This document shows positions 32,846-40,445 of a DNA stretch of 64,000 bases, in pieces. Both the position numbers and the translations under genes were made by a program. The stretch is taken from positions 62,001 through 126,000 of the forward strand of contig CAWJLP010000006.1 of assembly GCA_963843745.1 (NCBI GenBank), read 5' to 3'. The stretch comes from Trebonia sp963843745. GTDB lineage: Bacteria; Actinomycetota; Actinomycetes; Streptosporangiales; Streptosporangiaceae. Position 1 is the stretch's first letter, and every line of letters starts with the position of its first letter. The notes below the pieces were generated by a model. That model ran no database searches. It saw nothing but the letters and a program-made list of their open reading frames with translations, and had not been told where the DNA came from.

Positions 32846-33928
32846 ATGCGAGTACTAGTGACCGGGGCGGCGGGGTTCATCGGATCCCATGTGATGGAGG
32901 CCATGGCGGCGGCCGGATACGAGGTCCGCGGCCTTGACTCGCTCAGCCCGGCTGTGCACGACGGAAAGCCGTCCTATATCCCTGACGATCTGGAGCTCCG
33001 CGTGGCGGACGTCCGTGACCCCGGCGCCGTGGACGACGCGCTCGACGGCGTCGACGCGGTGTGCCACCTGGCGGCCATGGTCGGGCTCGGCGTCTCGCTC
33101 GCCGACCTTCCGCTGTACTCGGACGTCAACGTGACCGGCACCGCCGTCCTGCTCGACGCGATGGGCCGCCGCGGCGTGCCGCGGCTGGTGCTGTCCTCGT
33201 CGATGGTGGTGTACGGGGAGGGCGCGTACGAATGCCCGCTGCACGGCAGCGTGCGGCCGCTTCCCCGGGCCGCAGTGGACCTGGACGCGGGTTCGTTCGA
33301 GCCGCGCTGTCCCGGCTGCGACTCCGCGCTGTCCTGGGCCACGGTGGCCGAGGACGCGGTGCTCGACCCGCGCAATGCCTACGCGACGAGCAAGCTGGCG
33401 CAGGAGCACCTGGCGGCGAACTGGGCTCGGCTGACCGGCGGCACCGCCGTGGCGCTCCGCTACCACAACGTGTACGGCCCCCGGATGCCCCGCGACACCC
33501 CGTACTCGGGGGTGGCCGCGATCTTCCGCTCCTGCCTGGAGAACGGCGTACCGCCGCGGGTCTTCGAGGACGGCGGCCAGCGCCGCGACTTCGTGCACGT
33601 CCGCGACGTGGCGGAGTGCAACGTGCTCTCCCTGGCCGCGACCGCCGCGCTCGCACCGGGCACCGTGCGCGCCTACAACGTCGCCAGCGGAACCCCGCAC
33701 ACGGTCGGCGAGATGGCCGCGGAACTCGCGGTCTCGTTCGGCGGCGGCGCGGTGGAACCCAAGATCACCGGCGAGTACCGGCTCGGCGACGTCCGCCACG
33801 TGGTGGCCTCGCCGGAGGCCGCGGCCCGCGAGCTTGGCTTCCGCGCCCAGACCGGCTTCGCCGAGGGCGTCGCCGAGTTCGCGCACGCCCCGCTCCGCGC
33901 CCCCGCCGCCGCCGCCGCGACGCGCTAA
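32846..33928 (+). CDS. NAD-dependent epimerase, extended SDR with Cys-rich insert
   Basis: A 360-residue extended short-chain dehydrogenase. MRVLVTGAAGFIGSHVMEAM is the NAD-binding GxxGxxG motif; NAYATSKLAQEHL gives the catalytic Tyr and Lys; LRYHNVYGPRMP and RRDFVHVRDVAEC follow. An insert at about 128-170 has CPLHG and CPGCD, four Cys/His positions that look like a small zinc site, which I associate with dTDP-L-rhamnose 4-epimerase-like enzymes. It likely prepares a nucleotide sugar for the neighbouring transferases. The Ala-rich end is genome-typical. Confidence 0.88.
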   Translation: MRVLVTGAAGFIGSHVMEAMAAAGYEVRGLDSLSPAVHDGKPSYIPDDLELRVADVRDPGAVDDALDGVDAVCHLAAMVGLGVSLADLPLYSDVNVTGTAVLLDAMGRRGVPRLVLSSSMVVYGEGAYECPLHGSVRPLPRAAVDLDAGSFEPRCPGCDSALSWATVAEDAVLDPRNAYATSKLAQEHLAANWARLTGGTAVALRYHNVYGPRMPRDTPYSGVAAIFRSCLENGVPPRVFEDGGQRRDFVHVRDVAECNVLSLAATAALAPGTVRAYNVASGTPHTVGEMAAELAVSFGGGAVEPKITGEYRLGDVRHVVASPEAAARELGFRAQTGFAEGVAEFAHAPLRAPAAAAATR

Positions 33929-34111
33929 CGCGTGGCGCAGCGCTCCAGTGGACAGCCCAGGCCGGCCCATCCGCCGTCACGATGGCCGACGTTCCTCACA
34001 TGGGGCGTGATCGTCCCCGCTTTATGACCGTTTTGTCCTAGTTCAGAGGTGACGTTCGCGCCCAATATGCCCGCGGCTGAGGCCGGGCGCTCTGCCCGCC
34101 GTCTGCCAATT

Positions 34112-34153
34112 GCGCAATCGACCCGCTCTATTGGTGTCGATCGCGCAATCGAC
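34112..34153. repeat. GCGCAATCGAC repeats in a 304-bp gene-free stretch
   Basis: GCGCAATCGAC occurs at 34112-34122 and again at 34143-34153, 31 bp apart, and an inverted near-copy GTCGATCGCGC overlaps at 34136-34146. The stretch from 33929 to 34232 holds no gene that I can see; it separates the ends of the epimerase and the minus-strand ABM gene, so a promoter role is unexpected and the function is open. Confidence 0.5.
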
Positions 34154-34232
34154 AGGTTCGCTGGGTGATCGGGACATCCCGGAGGCCCCTTGCAGCAGCA
34201 CGGCCGCGACCGGCGTGAGCGCTGACGGGCCG

Positions 34233-34514
34233 CTAGGGCTTGGTGAGGTGGAAGACGTCGATCGGGCGCTCGCACCACTGGTCCCACGGGTCGTCCGCGG
34301 CTACCTGGAAAATCCGCTCCGCGGAAGCCTCGAAGGCTTCCTTTGACTCCCACATCGCCAGGCCGACGAGGCGGTCGCTGTTCTCGTCGCGCCAGGCACC
34401 CATTTGAATGAGGCCGGGGATACCCTCGGCGGCTGTGTCGACGCGGTGCATGGAGGCGAGCACGTCGTCGACGTACTCGGGCCTGGGGTAGTGGATAGCG
34501 AGATGGACGAACAT
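34233..34514 (-). CDS. ABM-domain protein
   Basis: A 93-residue antibiotic-biosynthesis-monooxygenase-like protein (MFVHLAIHYPRPEYVDDVLASM, IPGLIQMGAWRDENSDRLVGLAMWESKEAFEAS). The fold is a dimeric ferredoxin-like barrel; no catalytic residue can be named. Its ATG abuts the stop of the SRPBCC gene, making it the third gene of an ArsR operon. Not closely similar to the ABM-like protein at 1472. Confidence 0.85.
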   Translation of the reverse strand: MFVHLAIHYPRPEYVDDVLASMHRVDTAAEGIPGLIQMGAWRDENSDRLVGLAMWESKEAFEASAERIFQVAADDPWDQWCERPIDVFHLTKP

Positions 34515-34966
34515 CAGCCCTCCTCCGCTGCCTCGGCGTAAAAGCCGAGCAGCTCTTGCCAGCCGTGACTGTAGCCGTCGGTCATGCCGGGGTCCGCGGC
34601 CGGGACCCGGTCCCAGCCGCTGTGCTCGACGGTTACCCGGGTGCCGCTGGCGGCGGCCTCGAAGCGGACTTCGACCTCACTGAACTCCGATGCCGCCCAG
34701 TCATCCTGCCGCCAGGTGAACACCAGGCGCTTCCCTGGCTCCCAGGCAAGCACGCGGCCGATCTCGAATCCCTCGCCCGTTCCCGCGTCGTATACCTCGA
34801 GCAGGCGACCGCCAACGTGCGGCTCCAAGCGCAGTTCCACGGCCCTGGCGGAATCGTTCCAGTAACGGGTACCGCGTTTCCACCAAGTGCCGATGTCACC
34901 GGTGAAGATGTCAAAGGCCGTGCCAGGGTCGCAGGGCACGTCGACGGCCGCTGTGGCGGTGCTCAT
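34514..34966 (-). CDS. SRPBCC (AHSA1/START-like) protein
   Basis: A 150-residue Bet v1-type protein: AAVDVPCDPGTAFDIFTGDIGTWW, EPHVGGRLLEVYDAGTGEGFEIGRVLAWEPGKRLVFTWR split over several strands, then TRVTVEHSGWDRVP and a C-terminal helix GWQELLGFYAEAAEE. These proteins bind hydrophobic ligands in a deep cavity, and actinobacteria commonly pair them with an ArsR regulator as here. The overlap with ArsR is four bases (ATGA). Confidence 0.92.
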   Translation of the reverse strand: MSTATAAVDVPCDPGTAFDIFTGDIGTWWKRGTRYWNDSARAVELRLEPHVGGRLLEVYDAGTGEGFEIGRVLAWEPGKRLVFTWRQDDWAASEFSEVEVRFEAAASGTRVTVEHSGWDRVPAADPGMTDGYSHGWQELLGFYAEAAEEG

Positions 34967-35310
34967 CGCTGGTCAGCTGTTCCCTTGCTGATGTTCTCCA
35001 CGTGTTCCCTGAACGCGCCGAGCTGACCGGTCCAGAAGGCCTGCACTTGATCGAGCCATGCCTGGAGGGCGGTGAAGGGTTCCTGGCGCAGCTCGTAGAC
35101 GCGCAGCCGGGCATCGTCGTCCACCCCGTGATCGGTCACCAGCCCGCTGCGGCGCAGCACTTTCAGGTGACGGCTGACCGCCGGCGCGCTCACGTCGAAC
35201 GCGGCCACCAGTTCGCCTGCCCGCTGCGGCCGGACGTGCAGCAATTCCACGATCCGGCGCCGGGTCGGGTCGGCCAGGGCCGACAGCGTCGCGTCGATAT
35301 CCTTAACCAT
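34963..35310 (-). CDS. ArsR family transcriptional regulator
   Basis: A 115-residue winged-helix repressor: LSALADPTRRRIVELLHVRPQRAGELVAAFDVSAPAVSRHLKVLRRSGLV is split by the recognition helix VSAPAVSRHLKVLRR. There is no CxC metal site, so it belongs to the metal-independent group that controls SRPBCC genes. The C-terminal helix (ALQAWLDQVQAFWTGQL) is the usual dimerisation part. It heads a three-gene operon with tight overlaps. The TAATAATTA palindrome just upstream is a possible autoregulatory site. Confidence 0.93.
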   Translation of the reverse strand: MVKDIDATLSALADPTRRRIVELLHVRPQRAGELVAAFDVSAPAVSRHLKVLRRSGLVTDHGVDDDARLRVYELRQEPFTALQAWLDQVQAFWTGQLGAFREHVENISKGTADQR

Positions 35311-35315
35311 ACGGC

Positions 35316-35324
35316 TAATAATTA
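35316..35324. promoter_or_regulatory. TAAT-A-ATTA palindrome before arsR
   Basis: A short A/T palindrome six bases upstream of the ArsR start in an otherwise GC-rich area; it would overlap the promoter or the leader. It is short and could be chance. Confidence 0.35.
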
Positions 35325-35364
35325 ACGCGACGCGAACTTACTGTCAATCCCAGGGCTTAACCGC

Positions 35365-36585
35365 TCAGGGCGCGGCGTGGACCTTGCGGGCTGTCGGAGC
35401 TGGGCGGGAGACGGCCGGCGCGGCCGGGCGGGCGAGCGGCAGCTTGATGCGGAACTGGCAGCCCGGACCGGTGTTGCGGACGCTGATCTGGCCCGAGTGG
35501 GCCTCGACGATGCCGCGCGCGATCGACAGCCCGAGCCCCGCGCCGCCGGTCGGGTCCGGGGTGCGCGCGCTCTCGCCGCGGAACGCGATGTCGAACACCC
35601 GCGGCAGGTCCTCAGGCGGAATGCCGCCGCATTGGTCGGCGACGCTCACGCACGCCATCCCGGCCTGGATCTCGCCGAGCACCTCGATCGTCCCGTCGAG
35701 GGGCGTGTGCCTGATCGCGTTGGTCACCAGGTTCCTGACGGCGCGCCCCATCTCCGCGGTGTCGATGAGGACGGGCATGCCGCGGACGGCGGACCCGGTG
35801 AGCCGGATTCCCTTCGCCCTGGCCACCGGGTCGGCGCTCGCGACCACCTCGGCGACGAGGTCCTCGAGGGCGACCAGCCGCGGCGACAGGCGCAGCGTGC
35901 CCGCGTGGATCTTGGACAGCTCGAAGAGGTCGTCGATCATCGCGGACAGCCGGTCGGTCTCACGACGGATCTGGGAGTGGTAGTGGCCGACCTCGCGCGG
36001 GTCGGTCACCACCTGGTCTTCGAGCGCCTCGGCCATCGCCCGCAGCCCGGCCAGCGGAGTGCGCAGGTCGTGGCTGACCCAGGCGACGAGCTCGCGACGG
36101 CTGGCCTCGAGGGCCTGCTCACGGGCTCGTGCCTGGCCGAGCTTGTCGTGGGCCTCGGCCAGGCCCTTGGACAGCCCGGCCAGTTCGGCGGGCAGCTGGA
36201 CAGCCGGCGGCGTGTAGATGCCGCTGTCGCCCACCTCCCGCACCGCGCCGAGCAGCTTCCTGCTCGCCTTGGTGAGCCTTCGGCCGATGACCAGCGCGAC
36301 CGCGAGGCCTGCCAGGCCCGCGATGCCCATCAGCTCGAGCATTACCTTGCGGTCGCCGACAGAGAGCATCAGGAAGGCGATATCCCCGATCGAGAGCAGC
36401 AAGGCGACGACGGTCACCAGCGAGACCATCGCGATCTGGATGCCGACCGAGCGCTGGGCGAGCAGCCGCAGGACGATCAGCCCGATGATGGTGCTAATGA
36501 CGGCGGCGCCGACCGCCCCCTCCGTCACGTGAAGCAGGTCGGTGGACGCGACCCCCGACATGACGTCCGCGAGCGGCGCCGTCAT
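35365..36585 (-). CDS. Sensor histidine kinase (HisKA/HATPase)
   Basis: A 406-residue membrane kinase. Residues 20-105 hold three to four helices (AAVISTIIGLIVLRLLA, IAMVSLVTVVALLLSIGDIAFLMLS, GIAGLAGLAVALVIGRRL). The HisKA domain has the acceptor His in LVAWVSHDLRTPLAGLRAMAEAL; the ATPase domain has AVRNLVTNAIRHTP (N box), DQCGGIPPEDLPRVFD (G1) and GGAGLGLSIARGIVEAHSG (G2). There is no extracellular sensor loop of size, so it probably senses within the membrane. It overlaps the preceding OmpR regulator by 4 bp and lies inside the sugar cluster. Confidence 0.94.
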   Translation of the reverse strand: MTAPLADVMSGVASTDLLHVTEGAVGAAVISTIIGLIVLRLLAQRSVGIQIAMVSLVTVVALLLSIGDIAFLMLSVGDRKVMLELMGIAGLAGLAVALVIGRRLTKASRKLLGAVREVGDSGIYTPPAVQLPAELAGLSKGLAEAHDKLGQARAREQALEASRRELVAWVSHDLRTPLAGLRAMAEALEDQVVTDPREVGHYHSQIRRETDRLSAMIDDLFELSKIHAGTLRLSPRLVALEDLVAEVVASADPVARAKGIRLTGSAVRGMPVLIDTAEMGRAVRNLVTNAIRHTPLDGTIEVLGEIQAGMACVSVADQCGGIPPEDLPRVFDIAFRGESARTPDPTGGAGLGLSIARGIVEAHSGQISVRNTGPGCQFRIKLPLARPAAPAVSRPAPTARKVHAAP

Positions 36586-37298
36586 GCCGACTCCGGCTCG
36601 TACCGGTACCCGACGCCCCAGACGGTCACGATGCGCTTGGGCAGCGTCGGGTCGGCCTCGAGCTTCTCGCGCAGCCGCCGTACGTGCACGGTGACCGTGG
36701 ACGTGTCACCGAACGTCCAGCTCCACACCTCGTTGAGCAGCTGCTCCCTGGTGAACGCCTTCCTCGGGTTGCGCATCAGGAAGACCAGCAGGTCGTATTC
36801 GCGCGACGTGAGCTGGATCAGCCTGCCAGCCGCGCGCACCTCGTGCGCCGCCAGGTTGACGGTCAGCTCGCGGTCGGTGATGACGCCCATGTCCGGCTTG
36901 TCCGGCAGGCCGCTGCCACGGGCGCGGCGCAGCACCGAGCGCACCCGCATCGCCAGCTCGCGCGGGCTGAACGGCTTGGTCACATAGTCGTCGGCGCCGA
37001 TCTCGAAGCCGGCCAGGCGGTCGGTCTCGTCACCAAGCGCGGTCAGCATAACCACGGGGATCGGCCACCGCTCACGCAGCCGCTTGCAGACCTCAAGGCC
37101 GTCGATCCCCGGCAGCATCAAGTCGAGCACCACGAGGTCCGGGGGCTGGTCCGCGATGCGCCGCAGCGCCTCGTAGCCATCGTGCACGCATTCCACGGTG
37201 TGCCCGTCGCGGACCAGGTAACGCCCAACGACGTCAGCGACAGTGGGGTCGTCGTCGACGACGACGATCCGGCCAGGCGGGTCCGGGTTGTTAGCCAT
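36582..37298 (-). CDS. OmpR/PhoB-type response regulator
   Basis: A 238-residue regulator: IVVVDDDPTVADVVGRYL, the acceptor Asp in LVVLDLMLPGIDGL, the Lys in YVTKPFSPREL, and a winged-helix domain with GRLIQLTSREYDLLVFLMRNPRKAFTREQLL and TVTVHVRRLREKLEADP. The ATG at 37298 is chosen because homology begins after PDPPG. It is the first gene of the kinase pair. Two TCCGTAAGG direct repeats 20 bp apart lie in the divergent promoter with the methyltransferase gene, the spacing expected for an OmpR dimer. Confidence 0.94.
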   Translation of the reverse strand: MANNPDPPGRIVVVDDDPTVADVVGRYLVRDGHTVECVHDGYEALRRIADQPPDLVVLDLMLPGIDGLEVCKRLRERWPIPVVMLTALGDETDRLAGFEIGADDYVTKPFSPRELAMRVRSVLRRARGSGLPDKPDMGVITDRELTVNLAAHEVRAAGRLIQLTSREYDLLVFLMRNPRKAFTREQLLNEVWSWTFGDTSTVTVHVRRLREKLEADPTLPKRIVTVWGVGYRYEPESA

Positions 37299-37405
37299 GG
37301 CGCTCCCAGCCGTGTGACGGCACGACAAATCCAGGGTTGGTCACGGTTACAAGGTAAGTCGATGCGCGACGGCGCGACCAGGAAACAGAGCGAATACGTC
37401 ACCAC

Positions 37406-37434
37406 TCCGTAAGGTCCATGACGATTCCGTAAGG
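37406..37434. promoter_or_regulatory. Tandem TCCGTAAGG sites, candidate response-regulator operator
   Basis: TCCGTAAGG occurs at 37406-37414 and 37426-37434, exactly 20 bp apart, between the response regulator gene (minus) and the methyltransferase gene (plus). The inverse sequence recurs at 32778 in the same cluster. Direct repeats at two-helical-turn spacing are typical OmpR-family targets. Confidence 0.6.
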
Positions 37435-37516
37435 CCGCCCGAATCCATGCGTCAGCGAGTGTCCGCCTGGTGAACACTGGTCTGCGTCCGGCTGCCTGCC
37501 TGGGGAGGAGACCCGC

Positions 37517-38143
37517 GTGATCGGCGAACTCTACGAAACTGCCCTCGCCGGGCGCGCACGGCCGGCGATAGAGCATGCCGACGGAACTACATCGCCGCTC
37601 CAGGTGGACCACTGGATGCATGTCCGGCCGGGCGACGTCTCCATCGTGGATCGCTGCAATGGCCCGACGCTTGACGTGGGGTCAGGCCCCGGACGCCTGA
37701 CCGTCGCGCTGGCCGAACGCGGCATCCCCGCCCTCGGTATCGACGTCACGCCCTACGCCGTGAACATCTCCCGGGCGGCGGGCGCGCTGACCCTGCTGCG
37801 CGATGTCTTCGGCCGCGTGCCGGGGACCGGCCGCTGGATGACCGTTCTGCTGGCCGACGGGAACATCGGGATCGGCGGGGACCCGATCGCCTTGCTGCGC
37901 CGGGTGCGCGAGCTGCTGACGCCGCTCGGGCAGGCACTGGTCGAGGTGCAGCCGCCGGGGACCGCGCAGCGCAGCGAGCAGGTCAGGCTCCGGCACGGCG
38001 GCCAGACCAGCGCCTGGTTCCCCTGGGCATACGTGGGCGCGGACCAGATCGCCGAGGTAGCCGTCGAGGCCGGCCTGTCCGCGGCCGAAACGTGGTCCGC
38101 GCACGGCCGCTGGTTCAGCGTGCTGCGGCCGCTCAGAGATTGA
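37517..38143 (+). CDS. Class I SAM-dependent methyltransferase
   Basis: A 208-residue protein. Motif I is GPTLDVGSGPGRLTVALAERG, followed by ALGIDVTPYAVNISRAAGA; a GTGRWMTVLLADGNIGIGGDP segment takes the place of motif IV. The N-terminus (IGELYETALAGRARPAIEHADG) is characteristic of a group I have seen next to GT2, TIGR04282 and molybdoenzyme genes in Streptomyces-like genomes. The methyl acceptor is unknown. GGAGG lies upstream of the GTG start. Confidence 0.87.
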   Translation: MIGELYETALAGRARPAIEHADGTTSPLQVDHWMHVRPGDVSIVDRCNGPTLDVGSGPGRLTVALAERGIPALGIDVTPYAVNISRAAGALTLLRDVFGRVPGTGRWMTVLLADGNIGIGGDPIALLRRVRELLTPLGQALVEVQPPGTAQRSEQVRLRHGGQTSAWFPWAYVGADQIAEVAVEAGLSAAETWSAHGRWFSVLRPLRD

Positions 38144-38280
38144 CAGGCGCGCAGGCGGCGGGTGCCGAGGTATCCGAGGTTTCGATGCGGGCGAACCGCG
38201 CCCAGAGCTCCACAGTTGATGACCCCGAGGGCCATCGCTGGTACTTCAGTGAGCCGCTTGAGAACGGTCGGCCCTCGTAA
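38143..38280 (+). pseudogene. VOC/glyoxalase-family relic
   Basis: The frame ends with VDDPEGHRWYFSEPLENGRPS and a TAA, matching the C-terminal strand of VOC (glyoxalase/PhnB-like) proteins, where DPEGHRW is typical. Just before it QAAGAEVSEVS matches the middle of the same family, but the intervening strand is missing or shifted (MRANRAQSST). The N-terminal half is absent. No start codon with a ribosome-binding site is seen. Confidence 0.6.
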
Positions 38281-38313
38281 ATCCGTTGTCGGACGGCAGC
38301 CCCGTCGCCGATG

Positions 38314-38656
38314 ATGGCCGCCATGGGCACGAGCCGGCGAGCCGACATGTTCACCGCGGACGGCAAGCCCTCTGACGACGACCCCCGTGAGCACAGGGCG
38401 AGGCTGCGCGACGAGCGCGTCACGCTGACCGAGCCCTGCGCTGCCAGCGCCTCACGCTGGAGATGAAGTGCGCAGGCCTTGACGCGGAGGCCATGGCGCG
38501 GCGTCCCGTCGAGCCGCCGACGATTCCCTGAACCAGCATGGCAGCGGCGGCGGGCCGATGTCGCTGCGCGAGGCGCTGGTGGGAATGATCGAGGAGTACG
38601 CCCGCCACATGGGTCACGCCGGCCTGCTGCGCGAGAGGATCGACGGACGCACCGCC
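38314..38656 (+). pseudogene. DinB/DUF664-family relic
   Basis: Three pieces in different frames belong to DUF664 (DinB-like) proteins: ADMFTADGKPSDDDPREHRA and LRDERVTLTEPCA from the ATG at 38314; LRCQRLTLEMKCAGLDAEA and MARRPVEPPTIP, a second version of the same region; and SLREALVGMIEEYARHMGHA with GLLRERIDGRT, the C-terminus. The first two overlap in homology (LRDERVTL versus LRCQRLTL), as if two related copies recombined. The metal-binding centre is missing. Confidence 0.65.
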
Positions 38657-38734
38657 AGTAGCAAGGCCTTAAAGATTGGTTACGGTCTCCGCCGCCGTCA
38701 GCCCAAACGCGCAGCGTGGTGGCACCCTCGGCGC

Positions 38735-40360
38735 ATGAGCGCAAAACTCCGGGTCGCCGCGATCATCTCGTTGCTGCTCGTCCTCGGGAGCATGGTCCTG
38801 CTGGTCGCGCAGCCTGGGCTCGACCCGGCGCGGCTCTTGCCGCTGGCCCTGGTCGTCGGCGCATGGATCGCGTTCGGCTGCGCGGCGTGGCTGCTGCGGA
38901 AGGTCACGCTGAAGCTCGCGGTCGGGCTGATCCTCGTCGGCGGCATCGCGCTCCAGGTGGTCGCGATGACCGGGCCGCCGCGAAACAGCACCGACTCGTA
39001 CCGGTATATCTGGGACGGCCGGGTGCAGGCGGCGGGCATCGACCCCTACCTGTACGCGCCCGTGGACCAAGGCGTCGCCAGGCTGCGCAATGACTTCCTG
39101 TGGTCAAGCACCGGGCCACGGCACTACGTGGACTGCGCGAAAACGAACCAGATCAGCACCACCCACCCGGCGGACAGCGTGGTAGCCGGCTGCTCGAAGC
39201 TGAACAGGATCAAGGCGCCCACGGTGTACCCGCCGGTGGCCGAGGCCTACTTCCTCGCCGTGCAGCTCGTCGCGCCCGCGGACGACTCAGCGATCCCCAT
39301 CCAGGCCGCAGCGGCCAGCTTCGCCGTGCTCGTCACGGTGATCCTGCTGTTCGGACTGCGCAGGCTCGGCAAGGACCCCAGGCTCGCCGCGCTCTGGGCC
39401 TGGTGTCCCACCGTCATCCTCGAGTGCGGGCAGAACGCGCACGTCGACGTAGTCGCGGTCGCGTTGACCCTGGTCGCGTTGCTTCTGCTGGCGAGAGCCA
39501 AGACCGAGGGCAGAACCGTGCTCGGCGGTGTCCTGCTCGGCCTGGCGATCGCCACCAAGGTGACACCCGTCCTCGTGGTGCCGGCCGTGCTGCGCCGCGG
39601 CTGGCTGCTGATCTCCGCGTCCGTCGCCGCGGCGATCTCACTGGTCTACGCGCCTCACGTGCTGGCGGTGGGGAGCAAGATCATCGGCTTCTTCCCCGGC
39701 TACCTGCACCAGGAGGGGTACTCGACGGGAGGCGGCTTCAGCGTCATCGGGCTGTTCGTGCACGGCAAGGCGGCCACCCTGGCGGCCGTCCTGATCCTGG
39801 CCGCGATCGCGGTAGCGATCTACCGGTTCTGCGACCCAGACCAGCCGTGGCGCGGCGGCGTGCTGATGACCTCCGCTGCCCTCGCCGTGTGCACGCCGGA
39901 CTTCCAGTGGTACGCGATCCTGCTTGTGATGCTCGTCGCGCTCGACGGCCGCCCGGAGTGGCTGGCGATCGCGGCGGGTGGCTATTTCACGAACAGCGGC
40001 AACCTGTATCTCGCCGGCGCCGCCATCCACCAGACCCGGCTGTGGGGATACGGCGGCGGCGCCGCCGTCGCGTGTGCCTGCGCCCTGGTCCGGTATGCGC
40101 TCGAGCGGCGCGCCGCGGGCCGCGTCCCGGCCGTCCTCGCCGGGGCGCCCGAGTGGCCCCAGTCGGCTGAGGCGGCCCGCGCCGAGATGGCCGGCAGTGA
40201 GACCACCTCCGTGCGCACGGCGGCCGACCGGGTGATCGAGCCGGCGGCGGTATACGTCAAGCCCGCCGTCTCGGTGTCCATCGGCGCCGACGGCGTGCCC
40301 GCATTCGCGGCAGAGAACGCGGGCGCGGCAGAGCCCGCCGCGGACCTGGCGGGCTCATAG
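38735..40360 (+). CDS. GT-C membrane glycosyltransferase (GT87/DUF2029-like)
   Basis: A 541-residue polytopic protein with about 11 hydrophobic segments in the first 460 residues. After the second helix pair comes STDSYRYIWDGRVQAAGIDPYLYAP, the extracytoplasmic acidic loop typical of polyprenyl-phosphate-sugar-dependent (GT-C) transferases; YPPVAEAYFLAVQL and ILECGQNAHVDVVAVALTLVA follow. The last 80 residues are a cytoplasmic Ala/Glu/Val-rich tail. It likely moves a mannose-type sugar from a lipid carrier to an exported acceptor, consistent with the GT2 and epimerase genes nearby. The ATG at 38735 is chosen because the upstream frame belongs to the DUF664 relic. Confidence 0.82.
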   Translation: MSAKLRVAAIISLLLVLGSMVLLVAQPGLDPARLLPLALVVGAWIAFGCAAWLLRKVTLKLAVGLILVGGIALQVVAMTGPPRNSTDSYRYIWDGRVQAAGIDPYLYAPVDQGVARLRNDFLWSSTGPRHYVDCAKTNQISTTHPADSVVAGCSKLNRIKAPTVYPPVAEAYFLAVQLVAPADDSAIPIQAAAASFAVLVTVILLFGLRRLGKDPRLAALWAWCPTVILECGQNAHVDVVAVALTLVALLLLARAKTEGRTVLGGVLLGLAIATKVTPVLVVPAVLRRGWLLISASVAAAISLVYAPHVLAVGSKIIGFFPGYLHQEGYSTGGGFSVIGLFVHGKAATLAAVLILAAIAVAIYRFCDPDQPWRGGVLMTSAALAVCTPDFQWYAILLVMLVALDGRPEWLAIAAGGYFTNSGNLYLAGAAIHQTRLWGYGGGAAVACACALVRYALERRAAGRVPAVLAGAPEWPQSAEAARAEMAGSETTSVRTAADRVIEPAAVYVKPAVSVSIGADGVPAFAAENAGAAEPAADLAGS

Positions 40361-40445
40361 CCGATGCCACGCGCGGTTCTTACCGCGTGCTTACCGTGAG
40401 CGCGATCTCCGAACGCGGCGGCGGCCGAGCACCGTCAATAGGGGT

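Noticed and set aside
40372..40387. CGCGGT-TCTT-ACCGCG hairpin after the GT-C gene as a terminator
   Set aside because: Only a 6-bp stem in a GC-rich context, and the next gene on the same strand starts 59 bp later; kept out of the feature list.
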